DNA from: Candidatus Gastranaerophilales bacterium
GTDB lineage: Bacteria > Cyanobacteriota > Vampirovibrionia > Gastranaerophilales > Gastranaerophilaceae
Assembly: GCA_944326455.1 (NCBI GenBank)
Contig: CALVEA010000018.1
Location: 1 to 45,188, forward strand
Direction: 5' to 3'
DNA length: 45,188 nucleotides
Shown in pieces: positions 30,417-39,591 of the stretch. Numbering within the stretch: position 1 is the stretch's first letter; every line of letters begins with the position of its first letter. The translations under genes and the position numbers were made by a program. Under the pieces are notes generated by a model, which was not told where the DNA came from, did no database searches, and was given only the letters and a program-made list of their open reading frames with translations.

Positions 30417-31289
30417 ATGAGCAATATTGTTATTTATTCAACAAAACCGATGCCGGAGTTGGAAGCATTGCTTTCGGATGTCGATGAGGCTGATATCAGA
30501 ACTGTTGATATCCAGCAAATGAAAGATTATGCGGTAATTAATCCATCATTAATGATTGTAGAGAATATTGATTTGGCAAAAGATGCGCTAATGACAAATA
30601 AATTTCCGTGTCCTATTCTGTTTTTAGGACCCGTCAGACGTGATATTACAGTAAGGGCAGAGAGCTATGATTTTATATCATCACCTGTTGATAAAAATGA
30701 ATTTGTGGTTCGTGTTAATGCGCTGCTAAAAACCAAGGCTTTGAAAGATAAGCTTGAAAGAGTAAGCACAACAGATGATTTAACAGGGCTGCATAACAGA
30801 AAATATTTACAGGAACGTTTGGAAGAGGAAATATCAAGATCAAAACGTTATGGTACAAAACTTTCCTGCATTCTGTTTGATATTGACTTCTTTAAAGTTG
30901 TAAATGATATGTACGGATACGAATGGGGTGATATTCTTTTAAGAAATATTGCTAATAAATTATCCGCAATGATAAGAAAAGAAGATATTTTGACTCGCTA
31001 TGGCGATGAAGAGTTCCTTCTGGTGCTTCCAAACACTTCAGAAGAAAATGCTTTCTTGTTTGGCGAAAGATTTAGAAGAGAAGTTGAAAAAATGGAATTT
31101 ATTCCAGCAGGCGAAGAAGAACCTCACAAGGTAACAATTTCCGGCGGAATTTCTACTTATCCATGTATGCCGGATGTGGATGAAGATGCAAATACAGTTA
31201 TCAGATATGCTGAACATGCTCTTTATAACGCAAAACACAGAGGTAAAAACAAAATTATACAATTCTCTCAAATGAATCTTGAGATGTAA
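30417..31289 (+). CDS. GGDEF-domain protein with degenerate active-site motif
   Basis: A 290-residue cytoplasmic protein. Residues 1-105 resemble a response-regulator receiver fold without a clear phosphorylatable Asp (VENIDLAKDALM, ISSPVDKNEFVVRVNALL). The GGDEF domain spans about 118-285 with DDLTGLHNRKYL and metal-ligand Asp155/Asp157 in FDIDFFK. The signature reads GDEEF (196-200) instead of GGDEF/GGEEF: the second Gly is Asp. The inhibitory-site RxxD (RKED) before it is intact. GH of the substrate pocket is GY. Such proteins often bind c-di-GMP without making it. AGAGGAAG lies 8 nt before the ATG. Confidence 0.88.
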   Translation: MSNIVIYSTKPMPELEALLSDVDEADIRTVDIQQMKDYAVINPSLMIVENIDLAKDALMTNKFPCPILFLGPVRRDITVRAESYDFISSPVDKNEFVVRVNALLKTKALKDKLERVSTTDDLTGLHNRKYLQERLEEEISRSKRYGTKLSCILFDIDFFKVVNDMYGYEWGDILLRNIANKLSAMIRKEDILTRYGDEEFLLVLPNTSEENAFLFGERFRREVEKMEFIPAGEEEPHKVTISGGISTYPCMPDVDEDANTVIRYAEHALYNAKHRGKNKIIQFSQMNLEM

Positions 31290-31295
31290 GAATTA

Positions 31296-31326
31296 AAAAA
31301 GACCGCTTAATTTAAGCGGTCTTTTT
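31296..31326. terminator. Bidirectional terminator
   Basis: 15-bp arms AAAAAGACCGCTTAA and complement around one base, with T-runs on both strands, between the convergent GGDEF-like gene and the TonB-C/TPR gene. Confidence 0.9.
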
Positions 31327-32134
31327 AGATTTCATATTTTTTAACAAGCTCTGTTCTGTAACGTTTATATTGATTATTAAGCTCAGTCATGCTTATTGCT
31401 TTATTAATTGCGTGGATTGCATTTTCGTAATCTTTTATTTGTTCGTACGAATATGCAAGATAGAAATAGGCAAATGGCGTGTTTTCAATTTCGGCTTGAT
31501 GTTTTATTGCGTGAACCCTTTTGAGGTCTATTTTGGCTTTTAAATCTTTATAGAGGGCTAAATCGTCTTCTGCCCCTTTTTTGTCCCCTAAAGCATCTTT
31601 GATTTTACTTCTTTTTTCGTAGAGAAAGTAGGCTTTCTCATCACCGCTGACCTCATTTATTGCAAGGTTAATATACTTTAAGGCTTCGTCTTTGTTTGAG
31701 TAATAGTATCTGTCAGACTGAGCCATATATTCTTTCATTTTGTCTGTGCTTACAAGAGATGAATCGAAAGAATAATTAATCGTAATCACTTCTCTTGGAC
31801 TCTGCTCCGGAAATTTTCCAAAAGGTTCGGATTTTTTTAGGGCATCAAGCGCAGATTCGTCAAAAATTTCATTGCCGGAACTTTCGACAATCTTTGAGGA
31901 GACTATTCTCCCGCTTCTGTCGATTTGAAACAGGATTGTAACATGTCCTTCCTGGATAACGTCCGGCGGATGCCAATTCCTTTGCAGATTTTCTTTAACG
32001 GAAATCATATATGGGGCAAATACATTTTGTAGTGTTCTGTTTACTGCGGGCTTATAATACTGGTCAGTACAATCAGCACTTACAGGAAGTGCTGATAAAA
32101 ATCCTAAAGCTAAAAATACCCCAAATCTTTTCAT
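31325..32134 (-). CDS. Exported TonB C-terminal-domain protein with TPR-like tail
   Basis: A 269-residue protein. Signal peptide MKRFGVFLALGFLSALPVSA, then a TonB-C domain (about 40-115: ISVKENLQRNWHPP, VTILFQIDRSGRIVSSKIVE, FDESALDALKKSEPFG), then TPR-like helices (about 125-265). TonB-C domains usually couple inner-membrane energy to outer-membrane receptors, but this protein lacks the N-terminal anchor and Pro-rich linker and seems to be free in the periplasm. Promoter and start codon coincide, giving a leaderless transcript with two operator-like palindromes. Confidence 0.75.
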   Translation of the reverse strand: MKRFGVFLALGFLSALPVSADCTDQYYKPAVNRTLQNVFAPYMISVKENLQRNWHPPDVIQEGHVTILFQIDRSGRIVSSKIVESSGNEIFDESALDALKKSEPFGKFPEQSPREVITINYSFDSSLVSTDKMKEYMAQSDRYYYSNKDEALKYINLAINEVSGDEKAYFLYEKRSKIKDALGDKKGAEDDLALYKDLKAKIDLKRVHAIKHQAEIENTPFAYFYLAYSYEQIKDYENAIHAINKAISMTELNNQYKRYRTELVKKYEI

Positions 32135-32135
32135 A

Positions 32136-32175
32136 ACAATATTGTATTTGAAATTTATATTAAAAACAATATTGT
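32136..32175 (-). promoter_or_regulatory. Promoter with twin ACAATATTGT palindromes
   Basis: On the minus strand TTGTTT (32164-32169), 17 nt, TACAAT (32141-32146), which ends 6 nt before the ATG at 32134. The perfect 10-bp palindrome ACAATATTGT occurs twice, at 32136-32145 over the -10 and at 32166-32175 over the -35. Their centres are 30 bp apart, about three helical turns, which fits a dimeric repressor binding twice on one face. Confidence 0.55.
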
Positions 32176-32193
32176 AAAGAATCCGCTTATTTT

Positions 32194-32820
32194 TTATTTT
32201 ATATTAGGGAACGCGTAAATTGTGCCGTCGCTTCCCCGCCATTTTAGATATCCCATTTTTGGCGACCTATCAATATCAAAAGCTGATACCAATGCCCAAT
32301 TACCGCTCATTTTGGTTAAGCGGATTTGTTTTACGTATCTGAGTTTGGCGACAGTCTGAGACATATCATCGCTTTTGGCATGTAAAACTTCATAATCATC
32401 AGGCACATCTTTCAAGAATCTAAGCCCGTATTTTCTGCCATACAAGTTATAAAAATTCAGCCACGGCAGGAACTGCATCCTGTCAGCAGTCAAAACCCAG
32501 CCTTTAGCTCCGGTTATGCGGTCATAGATAACCTCTACCCAGCCTTCGTCTCCGATATCAGAAACATATAAAAACCCTAACTTTTTCTCGTTAATTAATA
32601 GCGCAAAGACATTATCCGGCATTGTTTCCGGATTATACGAAAAAGTCATTTTTTTGATAATTCCGCTATTGGCTTCAGGGTGGGTATAAATTGTTATATC
32701 ATCATCTGTCTGATACATTCCGATAGCATCTTTAGGAATCGAACTCATATAAAACGGCATTGTATCCGCAAATACAGGAAGTGTTAGCAGCATACATAAA
32801 ATTATTAAAAACTTTTTCAT
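32194..32820 (-). CDS. Exported SH3-like domain protein, unknown function
   Basis: A 208-residue protein from the ATG at 32820 (GGAGGGGAG upstream; an in-frame ATG at 32865 lacks a site). Signal peptide MKKFLIILCMLLTLPVFA, then an SH3-like fold (about 30-110: GMYQTDDDITIYTHPEANSG, ending with VEVIYDRITGAKGWVLT) and a second beta-rich region to the end (ALVSAFDIDRSPKMGYLKW). SH3b domains in exported bacterial proteins typically bind cell wall or act in envelope assembly. It lies 47 bp after pheT and 59 bp before the TonB-C gene on the same strand. Confidence 0.7.
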   Translation of the reverse strand: MKKFLIILCMLLTLPVFADTMPFYMSSIPKDAIGMYQTDDDITIYTHPEANSGIIKKMTFSYNPETMPDNVFALLINEKKLGFLYVSDIGDEGWVEVIYDRITGAKGWVLTADRMQFLPWLNFYNLYGRKYGLRFLKDVPDDYEVLHAKSDDMSQTVAKLRYVKQIRLTKMSGNWALVSAFDIDRSPKMGYLKWRGSDGTIYAFPNIK

Positions 32821-32867
32821 AAAACTCCCCTCCAGTATTGTAGGATAAATAAAATCTAACGGCAAAT

Positions 32868-35342
32868 TTACTCTCTGAAAGCCAAATCCGGCATATTTTT
32901 CTTAAGTACTGAGCGCAGATTTGCCATTTGAGTTTCAATAGCTTCGTCGGTCAGAGTTGCATTTGAATCTTGAAGTTTAATTCTGAACGCAACTGACTTA
33001 AATCCTTCCTGAACGTGTTCACCTTCATACACGTCAAATACATCACAACCGTTAAATAGTTTGTTATCAATACCTTTTTTAACAACTTTTTCTAATTCAT
33101 CCCAGCTTGTAGTTTTAGGAATAATAACCGCTAAATCACGCTGTACTTCCGGGAATTGAGGAAGTTTTTTGTATCTGACGGTGTTTTCATTGACGCAGGA
33201 AATAAGCATATCCAAATCAAGTTTGAACAGGTAAACATTCTGATTCATCTTTAATTTGCTCTTAAGTTCAGGGTGCATTTCTCCGTAGTATCCGATAATT
33301 TGCGGCTGTTTGCCTAAAAGAGTCAGAACAGCGGTCTTATACGGATGGAAACATTTATGAGATTCAGCAAGCGGAGAATCTGCAAGAAGCATAGCCTTTA
33401 TTCTTCTTGTAAGCCCGAATTCTTCCAGAACTTTATCCACTATACCTTTAACCGTATAGAAATCAACTTCTCCTGTTTGCTGCCAGAGTGAGTTTTGGAT
33501 ATTTCCCGTGACAACCCCGGCAAGAGTCTGGGTTTCTTTAACTCCTGCACTCTTAATACCAGGCTCAGATACTCTGATATAGCTTCTTCCGATTTCATAG
33601 CCCCAGAAATCTTTCTGCCCGTTGTCATAATTGTATTTAACACAATTAAGCATACTTGCCATAAGTGTTTGTCTCAGCATTGTATAATCTTCCGATGCCG
33701 GATTCTCTACATAAATTGCATTTTCTTTATCGTAGGAAATATTGAATTGCTTCAACAAAGGTTCTCCAATAAGAGAAGATGTTGCAAGTTCATTCAAACC
33801 GCAGCCCATCATAAGGTTGTGGACTTTAGAAATAACTCTTTCCGCCGTAGAAATTTCTGCAGAGTTTGATTTGTTCGGAAGGGTCGGTGAAATTTTATCA
33901 TAACCGTTAATTCTTGCGATTTCTTCAATCAAATCAGTTTCTCTTGTAACGTCATTAGCTCTGAATGACGGAACTTCAATTCTTGCGGCGGCTTCGTTTT
34001 TGCCGAGAACGGTAAAGCCGAGGTTTTCAAGTATTGAAAGACATCTTGAGGATTCAATTTCACAGCCGAGAATTCTTTTTATTTGAGCGAATCTAAGTGT
34101 TATGTCAATCGGTTCAAGCTTGTTTTGCCCGGCTTCTGCAATGCCGATAAATTCTGCATCAGCGTATTTTTCAAGAAGTTCAATTGCTCTGAATAGACCC
34201 GGCTTAACTGCTTCTATATCAACTCCGCGTTCGTATCTTGCGCAGGCTTCTGAGCGGTAGCCCACACTTCTTGAACTCTTTCTGTTATAAGCCGGAGTAA
34301 AGTATGCAGCTTCTAAGGCTAAATTTGTTGAATTTTCGTCAATCTCGGAGTTAGCTCCGCCAAATACACCGCCTAAGCATACCGGTTTGTCTTTTGTCGC
34401 AATAACTACTGTATCCGTAGTTAATTTTCTTTCAACTTCATCCAACGTTATAAGGGTTTCGCCATCAACAGCACGCCTTACACAAAGGTATCCGTCAAGT
34501 TTATCCCTGTCAAATGCGTGAAGCGGAGTTCCGTATTCAAGCAGAACATAGTTGGTAATATCGACAACGTTATTTATTGCTCTAATCCCTGATGAAAGCA
34601 GTCTTTTCTGCATCCAGTCAGGAGAAGGTTTGATTTTAACATTATTCAAAACTCCAAGAGAATAGTATTTGCAAACATCATAGTCTTTTATTTCTACTTC
34701 AAAATCTGCTTTTTGTGCATCTCTTTGAGCGTATGTAAATTTCATCGGGCGGTTAAACAGGGCGGAAAGTTCTCTTGCAATACCGATAACCGACATCTGG
34801 TCGCCTCTGTTTGCAGTAGGTGCGGTGTGAAGAATATAATCTTTTTCAAACCCTAAAACATTTTCCACATCAAGCCCCAAACCTACATTAGGATAGATTC
34901 TGTTTAATATAAGAATTCCGTCCTCTTCCTGATAATTTCTGTCAGCTACTCCAAGCTCATCATCAGAGCATAACATACCCTGTGATTCTACCCCTCTTAT
35001 TACGGCAGGTGTGAGTTCAAATTGTTCTCCGGTTTTTCTGTCCAGAACCTTGCTTCCTACAGAAGCGTACGGGATAACTTGTCCGACTTCAATATTTTGT
35101 GCGCCGCAAACAACTGTCTTTAAAGCAGAGCCTGTATTAACCGTAACGAGATGAAGATGATCAGAGTTAGGGTGATTATCAATCTTTTCAATTCGTGCCG
35201 TAATTATATTAGTAAATTGAGGTCTTACTTCTTCAATTTCTTCAACCTCAAGCCCGCTCATTGTAAGTTCATGAGCAATGCGCTCAACATCAATATCTTT
35301 AATATCTACTAACTCGTTTAACCAGTTTAATGAAACTTGCAT
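32868..35342 (-). CDS. pheT: Phenylalanine-tRNA ligase beta subunit
   Basis: Charges tRNA-Phe as part of the (alpha beta)2 enzyme; the beta subunit binds tRNA and edits Tyr-tRNA-Phe. The 824-residue product has the N-terminal tRNA-binding EMAP-like domain (about 40-150), the B3/B4 editing region (about 210-380, with SSGIRAINNVVDITNYVLLE and CLGGVFGG), the B5 domain, and the C-terminal anticodon-binding FDX-ACB domain (about 730-824, ending RSVLKKNMPDLAFRE). Full length. pheS is not next to it, so the alpha subunit must be encoded elsewhere. AGGAAG lies 5 nt before the ATG. Confidence 0.97.
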   Translation of the reverse strand: MQVSLNWLNELVDIKDIDVERIAHELTMSGLEVEEIEEVRPQFTNIITARIEKIDNHPNSDHLHLVTVNTGSALKTVVCGAQNIEVGQVIPYASVGSKVLDRKTGEQFELTPAVIRGVESQGMLCSDDELGVADRNYQEEDGILILNRIYPNVGLGLDVENVLGFEKDYILHTAPTANRGDQMSVIGIARELSALFNRPMKFTYAQRDAQKADFEVEIKDYDVCKYYSLGVLNNVKIKPSPDWMQKRLLSSGIRAINNVVDITNYVLLEYGTPLHAFDRDKLDGYLCVRRAVDGETLITLDEVERKLTTDTVVIATKDKPVCLGGVFGGANSEIDENSTNLALEAAYFTPAYNRKSSRSVGYRSEACARYERGVDIEAVKPGLFRAIELLEKYADAEFIGIAEAGQNKLEPIDITLRFAQIKRILGCEIESSRCLSILENLGFTVLGKNEAAARIEVPSFRANDVTRETDLIEEIARINGYDKISPTLPNKSNSAEISTAERVISKVHNLMMGCGLNELATSSLIGEPLLKQFNISYDKENAIYVENPASEDYTMLRQTLMASMLNCVKYNYDNGQKDFWGYEIGRSYIRVSEPGIKSAGVKETQTLAGVVTGNIQNSLWQQTGEVDFYTVKGIVDKVLEEFGLTRRIKAMLLADSPLAESHKCFHPYKTAVLTLLGKQPQIIGYYGEMHPELKSKLKMNQNVYLFKLDLDMLISCVNENTVRYKKLPQFPEVQRDLAVIIPKTTSWDELEKVVKKGIDNKLFNGCDVFDVYEGEHVQEGFKSVAFRIKLQDSNATLTDEAIETQMANLRSVLKKNMPDLAFRE

Positions 35343-35402
35343 AATCTTCCTACCTCTCTATTTGAGTTAATTATAATACAAAGAAAGATTATTCAACAAT
35401 AT

Positions 35403-36179
35403 CTAAACTTCTTCATCATAAATGGAGGCATATTTTACAAGAGCTTTATAGACTGAGTTATGAATTTTTCCTTCTCTGACTTCTTTATAGAGAATCAATA
35501 AAGCTTCAATCCTGGAGAGCTTTCTTCTATAAACCCGTGCTTCCCTTAAAGCGCTGTATTTATCTGCAATTGATACAATCTGCATCCCGAGCGGCAAGTT
35601 TTGCGGTAAATCTTCTTCAAAATCCGGATATCCGGATTTGTTTAAGTTTTGATGGTGATATTTAATAAGATTCAAAATTTCTTTTCTTACTCCCTGATTT
35701 TTTAAAAGTTCATATCCGAGAGTTGAATGGATATTCATAATTTCGCGTTCTTTTTTATTTAGTCTTGCAGGTTTGTTTAAAATTTTGGAAGGTATAAGTA
35801 TTTTCCCCAAATCATGAAGCATCGACGCCTCTTTAACAGTAGCTTCATCAATTTCCGGCTCGCAGCTGCTTGCAAGAATTTCATAAACGCCTTTTGCGAT
35901 ATTGCAGGTTTCGTTCATGTGTCCGCCGGCAAGTTCTTTCAATGTTTTTGTATTAATGGACGGTCTGATTCTGTATTTGTCAAGAAGTCTTTTTACGGCA
36001 GGATTCTTCTCAAGCATATTTTTGACGGCTTTTTTTTGAAGCTTTTCGTCCCCGCCGGTTTTAAGCATAACTCTTCCGTCTGAATTTTTATAAACCAAAA
36101 AGGCTGTATCGCTTATTTGAACAGCACCAAATAGTTTTACATCTTTTTTATTCTCTTTTGCGGGGTGTACTAAAAACAT
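35403..36179 (-). CDS. HD-GYP-type phosphodiesterase domain protein
   Basis: A 258-residue protein whose C-terminal two-thirds is an HD-GYP domain, which hydrolyses c-di-GMP in characterised members. Metal ligands are seen in LHDLGK (His122-Asp123), IHSTLG (His151), YHHQ (His175-176), and ADKYSAL (Asp206). The signature reads KSGYPD, with GYP at 183-185, but Asp-Gly before it is Asn-Lys. The N-terminal 80 residues match no domain I know. It and the GGDEF-like gene at 30417 are the two c-di-GMP-type proteins here. It is 60 bp upstream of pheT. Activity not shown. Confidence 0.85.
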   Translation of the reverse strand: MFLVHPAKENKKDVKLFGAVQISDTAFLVYKNSDGRVMLKTGGDEKLQKKAVKNMLEKNPAVKRLLDKYRIRPSINTKTLKELAGGHMNETCNIAKGVYEILASSCEPEIDEATVKEASMLHDLGKILIPSKILNKPARLNKKEREIMNIHSTLGYELLKNQGVRKEILNLIKYHHQNLNKSGYPDFEEDLPQNLPLGMQIVSIADKYSALREARVYRRKLSRIEALLILYKEVREGKIHNSVYKALVKYASIYDEEV

Positions 36180-36317
36180 CTCTTCTTAAAAGGTTTAAAA
36201 TCACACAGCTTAACATAACTTTACAATAAATTTCGAAAAATAGCAAGGGTTAATTAGTCTTTTGAGGAATTAAAAAAAATTTTAAGCGTATATTCTTGTA
36301 AAAAAGGAGAATCTATT

Positions 36318-36854
36318 ATGACTGAAAAAAAATTTCTTAGCTTTATATTAACAGAAGGAATCATACTTATGATACTTGGTTTGGGGATGCTTATGCTGCC
36401 GAAGCTTACTTCGTTAACTTTCGGGATAATGATATGCGCGGCGTTTTTTGTCTACGGAATTTATAAAATTGTGAATGCCGCTTTAACAAGAAATTATACA
36501 AGACATTTTATTCTGAATATAATCCTGGGGGTTATTCTTACTGTTCTTGGAGTGCTGCTTTTTTTTGCGCCAAGATTCAATCTTATACTGATTACGGCAG
36601 TAATTGGGGTTTATTTCTTATTGGAAAGTGTTTCTACAACGGCTTTCGCTATCCAAACAAGAAAAACACTTTATCTGTGGTGGTCAAACTTATTTGTCGC
36701 GCTGCTCCAATTTTTGATAGGTTTTATTATAATTATGGGACTTCCGGGGACGGCATTTTGGGTTGTAGGAATGCTTGCCGGCATAAATTTCCTGATTGCA
36801 GGTATGATTATGATTAGTTTATTTATTTCAAATAAATATGTCTACAATATCTAG
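36318..36854 (+). CDS. HdeD-like integral membrane protein
   Basis: A 178-residue protein with six predicted membrane helices in three pairs and little else, the HdeD/DUF308 pattern (each pair like LGLGMLMLPKLTSLTFGIMI). E. coli HdeD is linked to acid resistance at high density, but family members in other bacteria are uncharacterised. AAAAAAGGAG lies 8 nt before the ATG. Divergent from the HD-GYP gene and upstream of clpC, with a terminator between. Confidence 0.85.
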   Translation: MTEKKFLSFILTEGIILMILGLGMLMLPKLTSLTFGIMICAAFFVYGIYKIVNAALTRNYTRHFILNIILGVILTVLGVLLFFAPRFNLILITAVIGVYFLLESVSTTAFAIQTRKTLYLWWSNLFVALLQFLIGFIIIMGLPGTAFWVVGMLAGINFLIAGMIMISLFISNKYVYNI

Positions 36855-36879
36855 AAGACGGTTTGTTGATAATCCGTCA

Positions 36880-36915
36880 GAGGGACCTCCGATGGGAGGT
36901 CTCTTAATTTTATTT
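36880..36915 (+). terminator. Terminator after the HdeD-like gene
   Basis: Stem of about 10 bp, AGGGACCTCC/GGAGGTCTCT with one G-T pair and a 4-nt loop, followed by CTTAATTTTATTT. Confidence 0.75.
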
Positions 36916-36952
36916 AAGAGTGTATTTGTTCCGAAAGATTTTGGATTAAAAC

Positions 36953-36981
36953 TTGAAACTTATAGGCTTTTTTTGTAGAAT
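36953..36981 (+). promoter_or_regulatory. Promoter of clpC
   Basis: TTGAAA (36953-36958), 17 nt, TAGAAT (36976-36981), giving a leader of about 30 nt. No CtsR or CIRCE-like operator is seen around it. Confidence 0.7.
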
Positions 36982-37017
36982 AGTCTTATAAATATGTAAG
37001 AAGAGGAATTATATAAA

Positions 37018-39537
37018 ATGTTCGAACGTTTTACCGAAAAGGCAATTAAAGTTATTATGCTTGCTCAAGAAGAAGCTCGCAGGCTTGGTCACAACTTTGT
37101 AGGCACAGAGCAGGTTTTGTTGGGGCTTATCGGAGAAGGAACCGGAATTGCTGCAAAAACCCTGAAGTCAATGGGGGTAAATCTTAAAGATGCCCGTATT
37201 GAAGTAGAAAAAATTATAGGCAGAGGCTCCGGCTTCGTAGCCGTAGAAATTCCGTTTACTCCGAGAGCAAAACGAGTCTTAGAACTTTCTTGGGATGAGG
37301 CTAGACAGCTCGGACATAACTATATAGGTACGGAACACTTGCTTCTTGGTTTAATAAGAGAAGGTGAAGGGGTTGCCGCAAGAGTCTTAGAAAATCTTGG
37401 AGTTGATTTAAATAAGATTCGAAGCAATGTTATTAAAATGCTGGGTGATTCCAAACCTCAAACTGCTTCAAGCGGTGTGGGTTCAGGTTCAAGCTCTTCT
37501 TCTCAAGCAAGCAAGGTTAAAACTCCGAGCCTTGATGAATTCGGAACCGATTTGACTCTTGCTGCATCAGAACTAAGGCTTGACCCTGTTGTCGGAAGAG
37601 AAAAAGAAATTGAGCGTGTTATACAAATTCTTGCAAGAAGAACAAAAAATAACCCTGTACTTCTGGGTGAACCTGGTGTTGGTAAAACAGCTGTTGCTGA
37701 AGGTCTTGCTATAAGGATTGTTAACAGCGAAGTGCCTGATATTTTAGAAAATAAAAAGATTATTCAGCTTGATATGGGCTTGTTGATTGCAGGTACAAAA
37801 TACAGAGGTGAATTTGAAGAACGCCTTAAAAAGATTATGGATGAAATTCGTCAGGCAGGAAATGTTATCCTTGTAATTGACGAGATGCATACCTTGATTG
37901 GTGCCGGCGCTGCAGAAGGTGCAATTGATGCTGCAAATATTTTAAAACCGGCTCTTTCAAGAGGTGAAATTCAGGTTATCGGTGCTACAACATCCGATGA
38001 ATACCGAAAGTATATTGAAAAAGATTCTGCTCTTGAAAGAAGATTCCAGCCGGTAATTATTGAAGAGCCTTCAATTGATGAAACAATTGAGATTATAAGA
38101 GGTTTGAAACCTAAATATGAGGAACACCATAACCTTATAATTTCAGATGATGCAATTGTTGCTGCTACAAAACTTTCAAGTAAATATATCAATGACAGAT
38201 TCTTGCCGGATAAAGCAATTGACGTAATAGATGAAGCAAGTTCAAAAGTTCGTCTTAAAGTTTGCACTCTTTCTCCTGAGGGAAAAGAGCTTGAAAAAGA
38301 GCTGAAAGATATAATTAGAGAAAAAGAAGAAGCTATCAGAAACCAGGAATTTGAAAGAGCTTCATCTCTAAGAGATGACGAAGCCAATATGAAAGACAAA
38401 ATTCGAGAGGTTTCTGAAGAGTGGCGCCGTCAGAATGATGCTAACAAACCAACCGTAACCGAAGATGATGTTGCGGAAGTTGTAGCAACAATGACCGGTG
38501 TTCCTGTAACCAAGCTTACTGAGGGTGAAAGCGAAAGACTTCTTAAGCTTGAAGAAACACTTCATAACAGAGTTATCGGTCAGTCTGATGCAGTTACCGC
38601 AATTTCTAAAGCTATCAGACGTGCGAGAGTCGGCTTGAAATCACCTAACAGACCAATCGGAAGCTTTATCTTCTCCGGTCCTACCGGTGTCGGTAAAACG
38701 GAATTGGCTAAAGCGCTTGCAGAAGCTATCTTTGGCAGTGAAGACAATATGATAAGGGTTGATATGTCTGAATTTATGGAAAAACATTCAACCGCAAAAC
38801 TTATCGGTTCTCCTCCCGGATATGTCGGATACGATGATGGCGGACATCTGGCAGAGCTTGTAAGAAAGAAACCGTATTCCGTTATTCTGTTTGACGAAAT
38901 TGAAAAGGCTCACCCTGATGTATTCAATATAATGCTCCAAATCCTTGATGACGGGCGTTTGACCGATGCTAAGGGAAGACATATTAATTTCAAAAATACT
39001 GTAATCATTATGACTTCAAACGTCGGTGCAAGTATGATTACAACTCAAGGCAAGTTAGGTTTCTCAACAGCGGAAACAGCTAAACAGGATAAGTACGAAA
39101 AACTTAAAGAAACGGTTAATGAAGAACTTAAGAAAGCATTCAGACCTGAGTTCTTAAACCGTATTGACGATATTATCGTATTCTCACACCTGAGCAAGGA
39201 AGAAATCCGTGAAATTGTTGATTTAATGATGAAAGACCTCTTTAAACGTCTTTCCGAAAGAGATTTGTCAATTGAAGTTACGGATGAAGTCAAAGACTAT
39301 CTTGCAAAAGACGGTTACAGTGAAGCTTATGGCGCAAGACCTCTCCGCCGCTTGATTCAAAAGAAAATTGAAGATCAGCTTGCGGAAGAAATCTTGACAA
39401 ATGCTTACCAGCCCGGTGATACAATCGTTCTTAAACTTGAAAATGACAAGATTGTATTTGAAAGAAAAGCCGGTAATGAAAATAAAGAAGAAGTTAAAGA
39501 AGAACCGGCAAAGGAAGAGACTCCTTCCGAAGGGTAG
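37018..39537 (+). CDS. clpC: ATP-dependent Clp protease ATPase subunit ClpC
   Basis: A hexameric AAA+ unfoldase that feeds ClpP. The 839-residue product has a double Clp_N repeat (about 1-145), a Ser/Gly linker, NBD1 with GEPGVGKT at 217-224, a UVR-containing middle domain (about 425-460, [16 protein letters not shown]) typical of ClpC rather than ClpB, NBD2 with GPTGVGKT at 554-561, and a ClpP-docking LGF in [11 protein letters not shown] Glu/Lys-rich tail (about 820-839) follows. AGAGGAA precedes the ATG. No clpP or mcsA/B neighbours. Monocistronic, with its own promoter and terminator. Confidence 0.97.
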   Translation: MFERFTEKAIKVIMLAQEEARRLGHNFVGTEQVLLGLIGEGTGIAAKTLKSMGVNLKDARIEVEKIIGRGSGFVAVEIPFTPRAKRVLELSWDEARQLGHNYIGTEHLLLGLIREGEGVAARVLENLGVDLNKIRSNVIKMLGDSKPQTASSGVGSGSSSSSQASKVKTPSLDEFGTDLTLAASELRLDPVVGREKEIERVIQILARRTKNNPVLLGEPGVGKTAVAEGLAIRIVNSEVPDILENKKIIQLDMGLLIAGTKYRGEFEERLKKIMDEIRQAGNVILVIDEMHTLIGAGAAEGAIDAANILKPALSRGEIQVIGATTSDEYRKYIEKDSALERRFQPVIIEEPSIDETIEIIRGLKPKYEEHHNLIISDDAIVAATKLSSKYINDRFLPDKAIDVIDEASSKVRLKVCTLSPEGKELEKELKDIIREKEEAIRNQEFERASSLRDDEANMKDKIREVSEEWRRQNDANKPTVTEDDVAEVVATMTGVPVTKLTEGESERLLKLEETLHNRVIGQSDAVTAISKAIRRARVGLKSPNRPIGSFIFSGPTGVGKTELAKALAEAIFGSEDNMIRVDMSEFMEKHSTAKLIGSPPGYVGYDDGGHLAELVRKKPYSVILFDEIEKAHPDVFNIMLQILDDGRLTDAKGRHINFKNTVIIMTSNVGASMITTQGKLGFSTAETAKQDKYEKLKETVNEELKKAFRPEFLNRIDDIIVFSHLSKEEIREIVDLMMKDLFKRLSERDLSIEVTDEVKDYLAKDGYSEAYGARPLRRLIQKKIEDQLAEEILTNAYQPGDTIVLKLENDKIVFERKAGNENKEEVKEEPAKEETPSEG

Positions 39538-39550
39538 GTTAATAGTTTTG

Positions 39551-39587
39551 AAGGAGCGGGCTTGAGTGAAACTCAAGCCCGCTCCTT
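39551..39587. terminator. Terminator of clpC, bidirectional
   Basis: 17-bp perfect arms AAGGAGCGGGCTTGAGT and complement with a GAA loop. It ends in CTTCTTGTT on the plus strand and serves both clpC and the convergent DUF3137-like gene. Confidence 0.9.
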
Positions 39588-39591
39588 CTTG

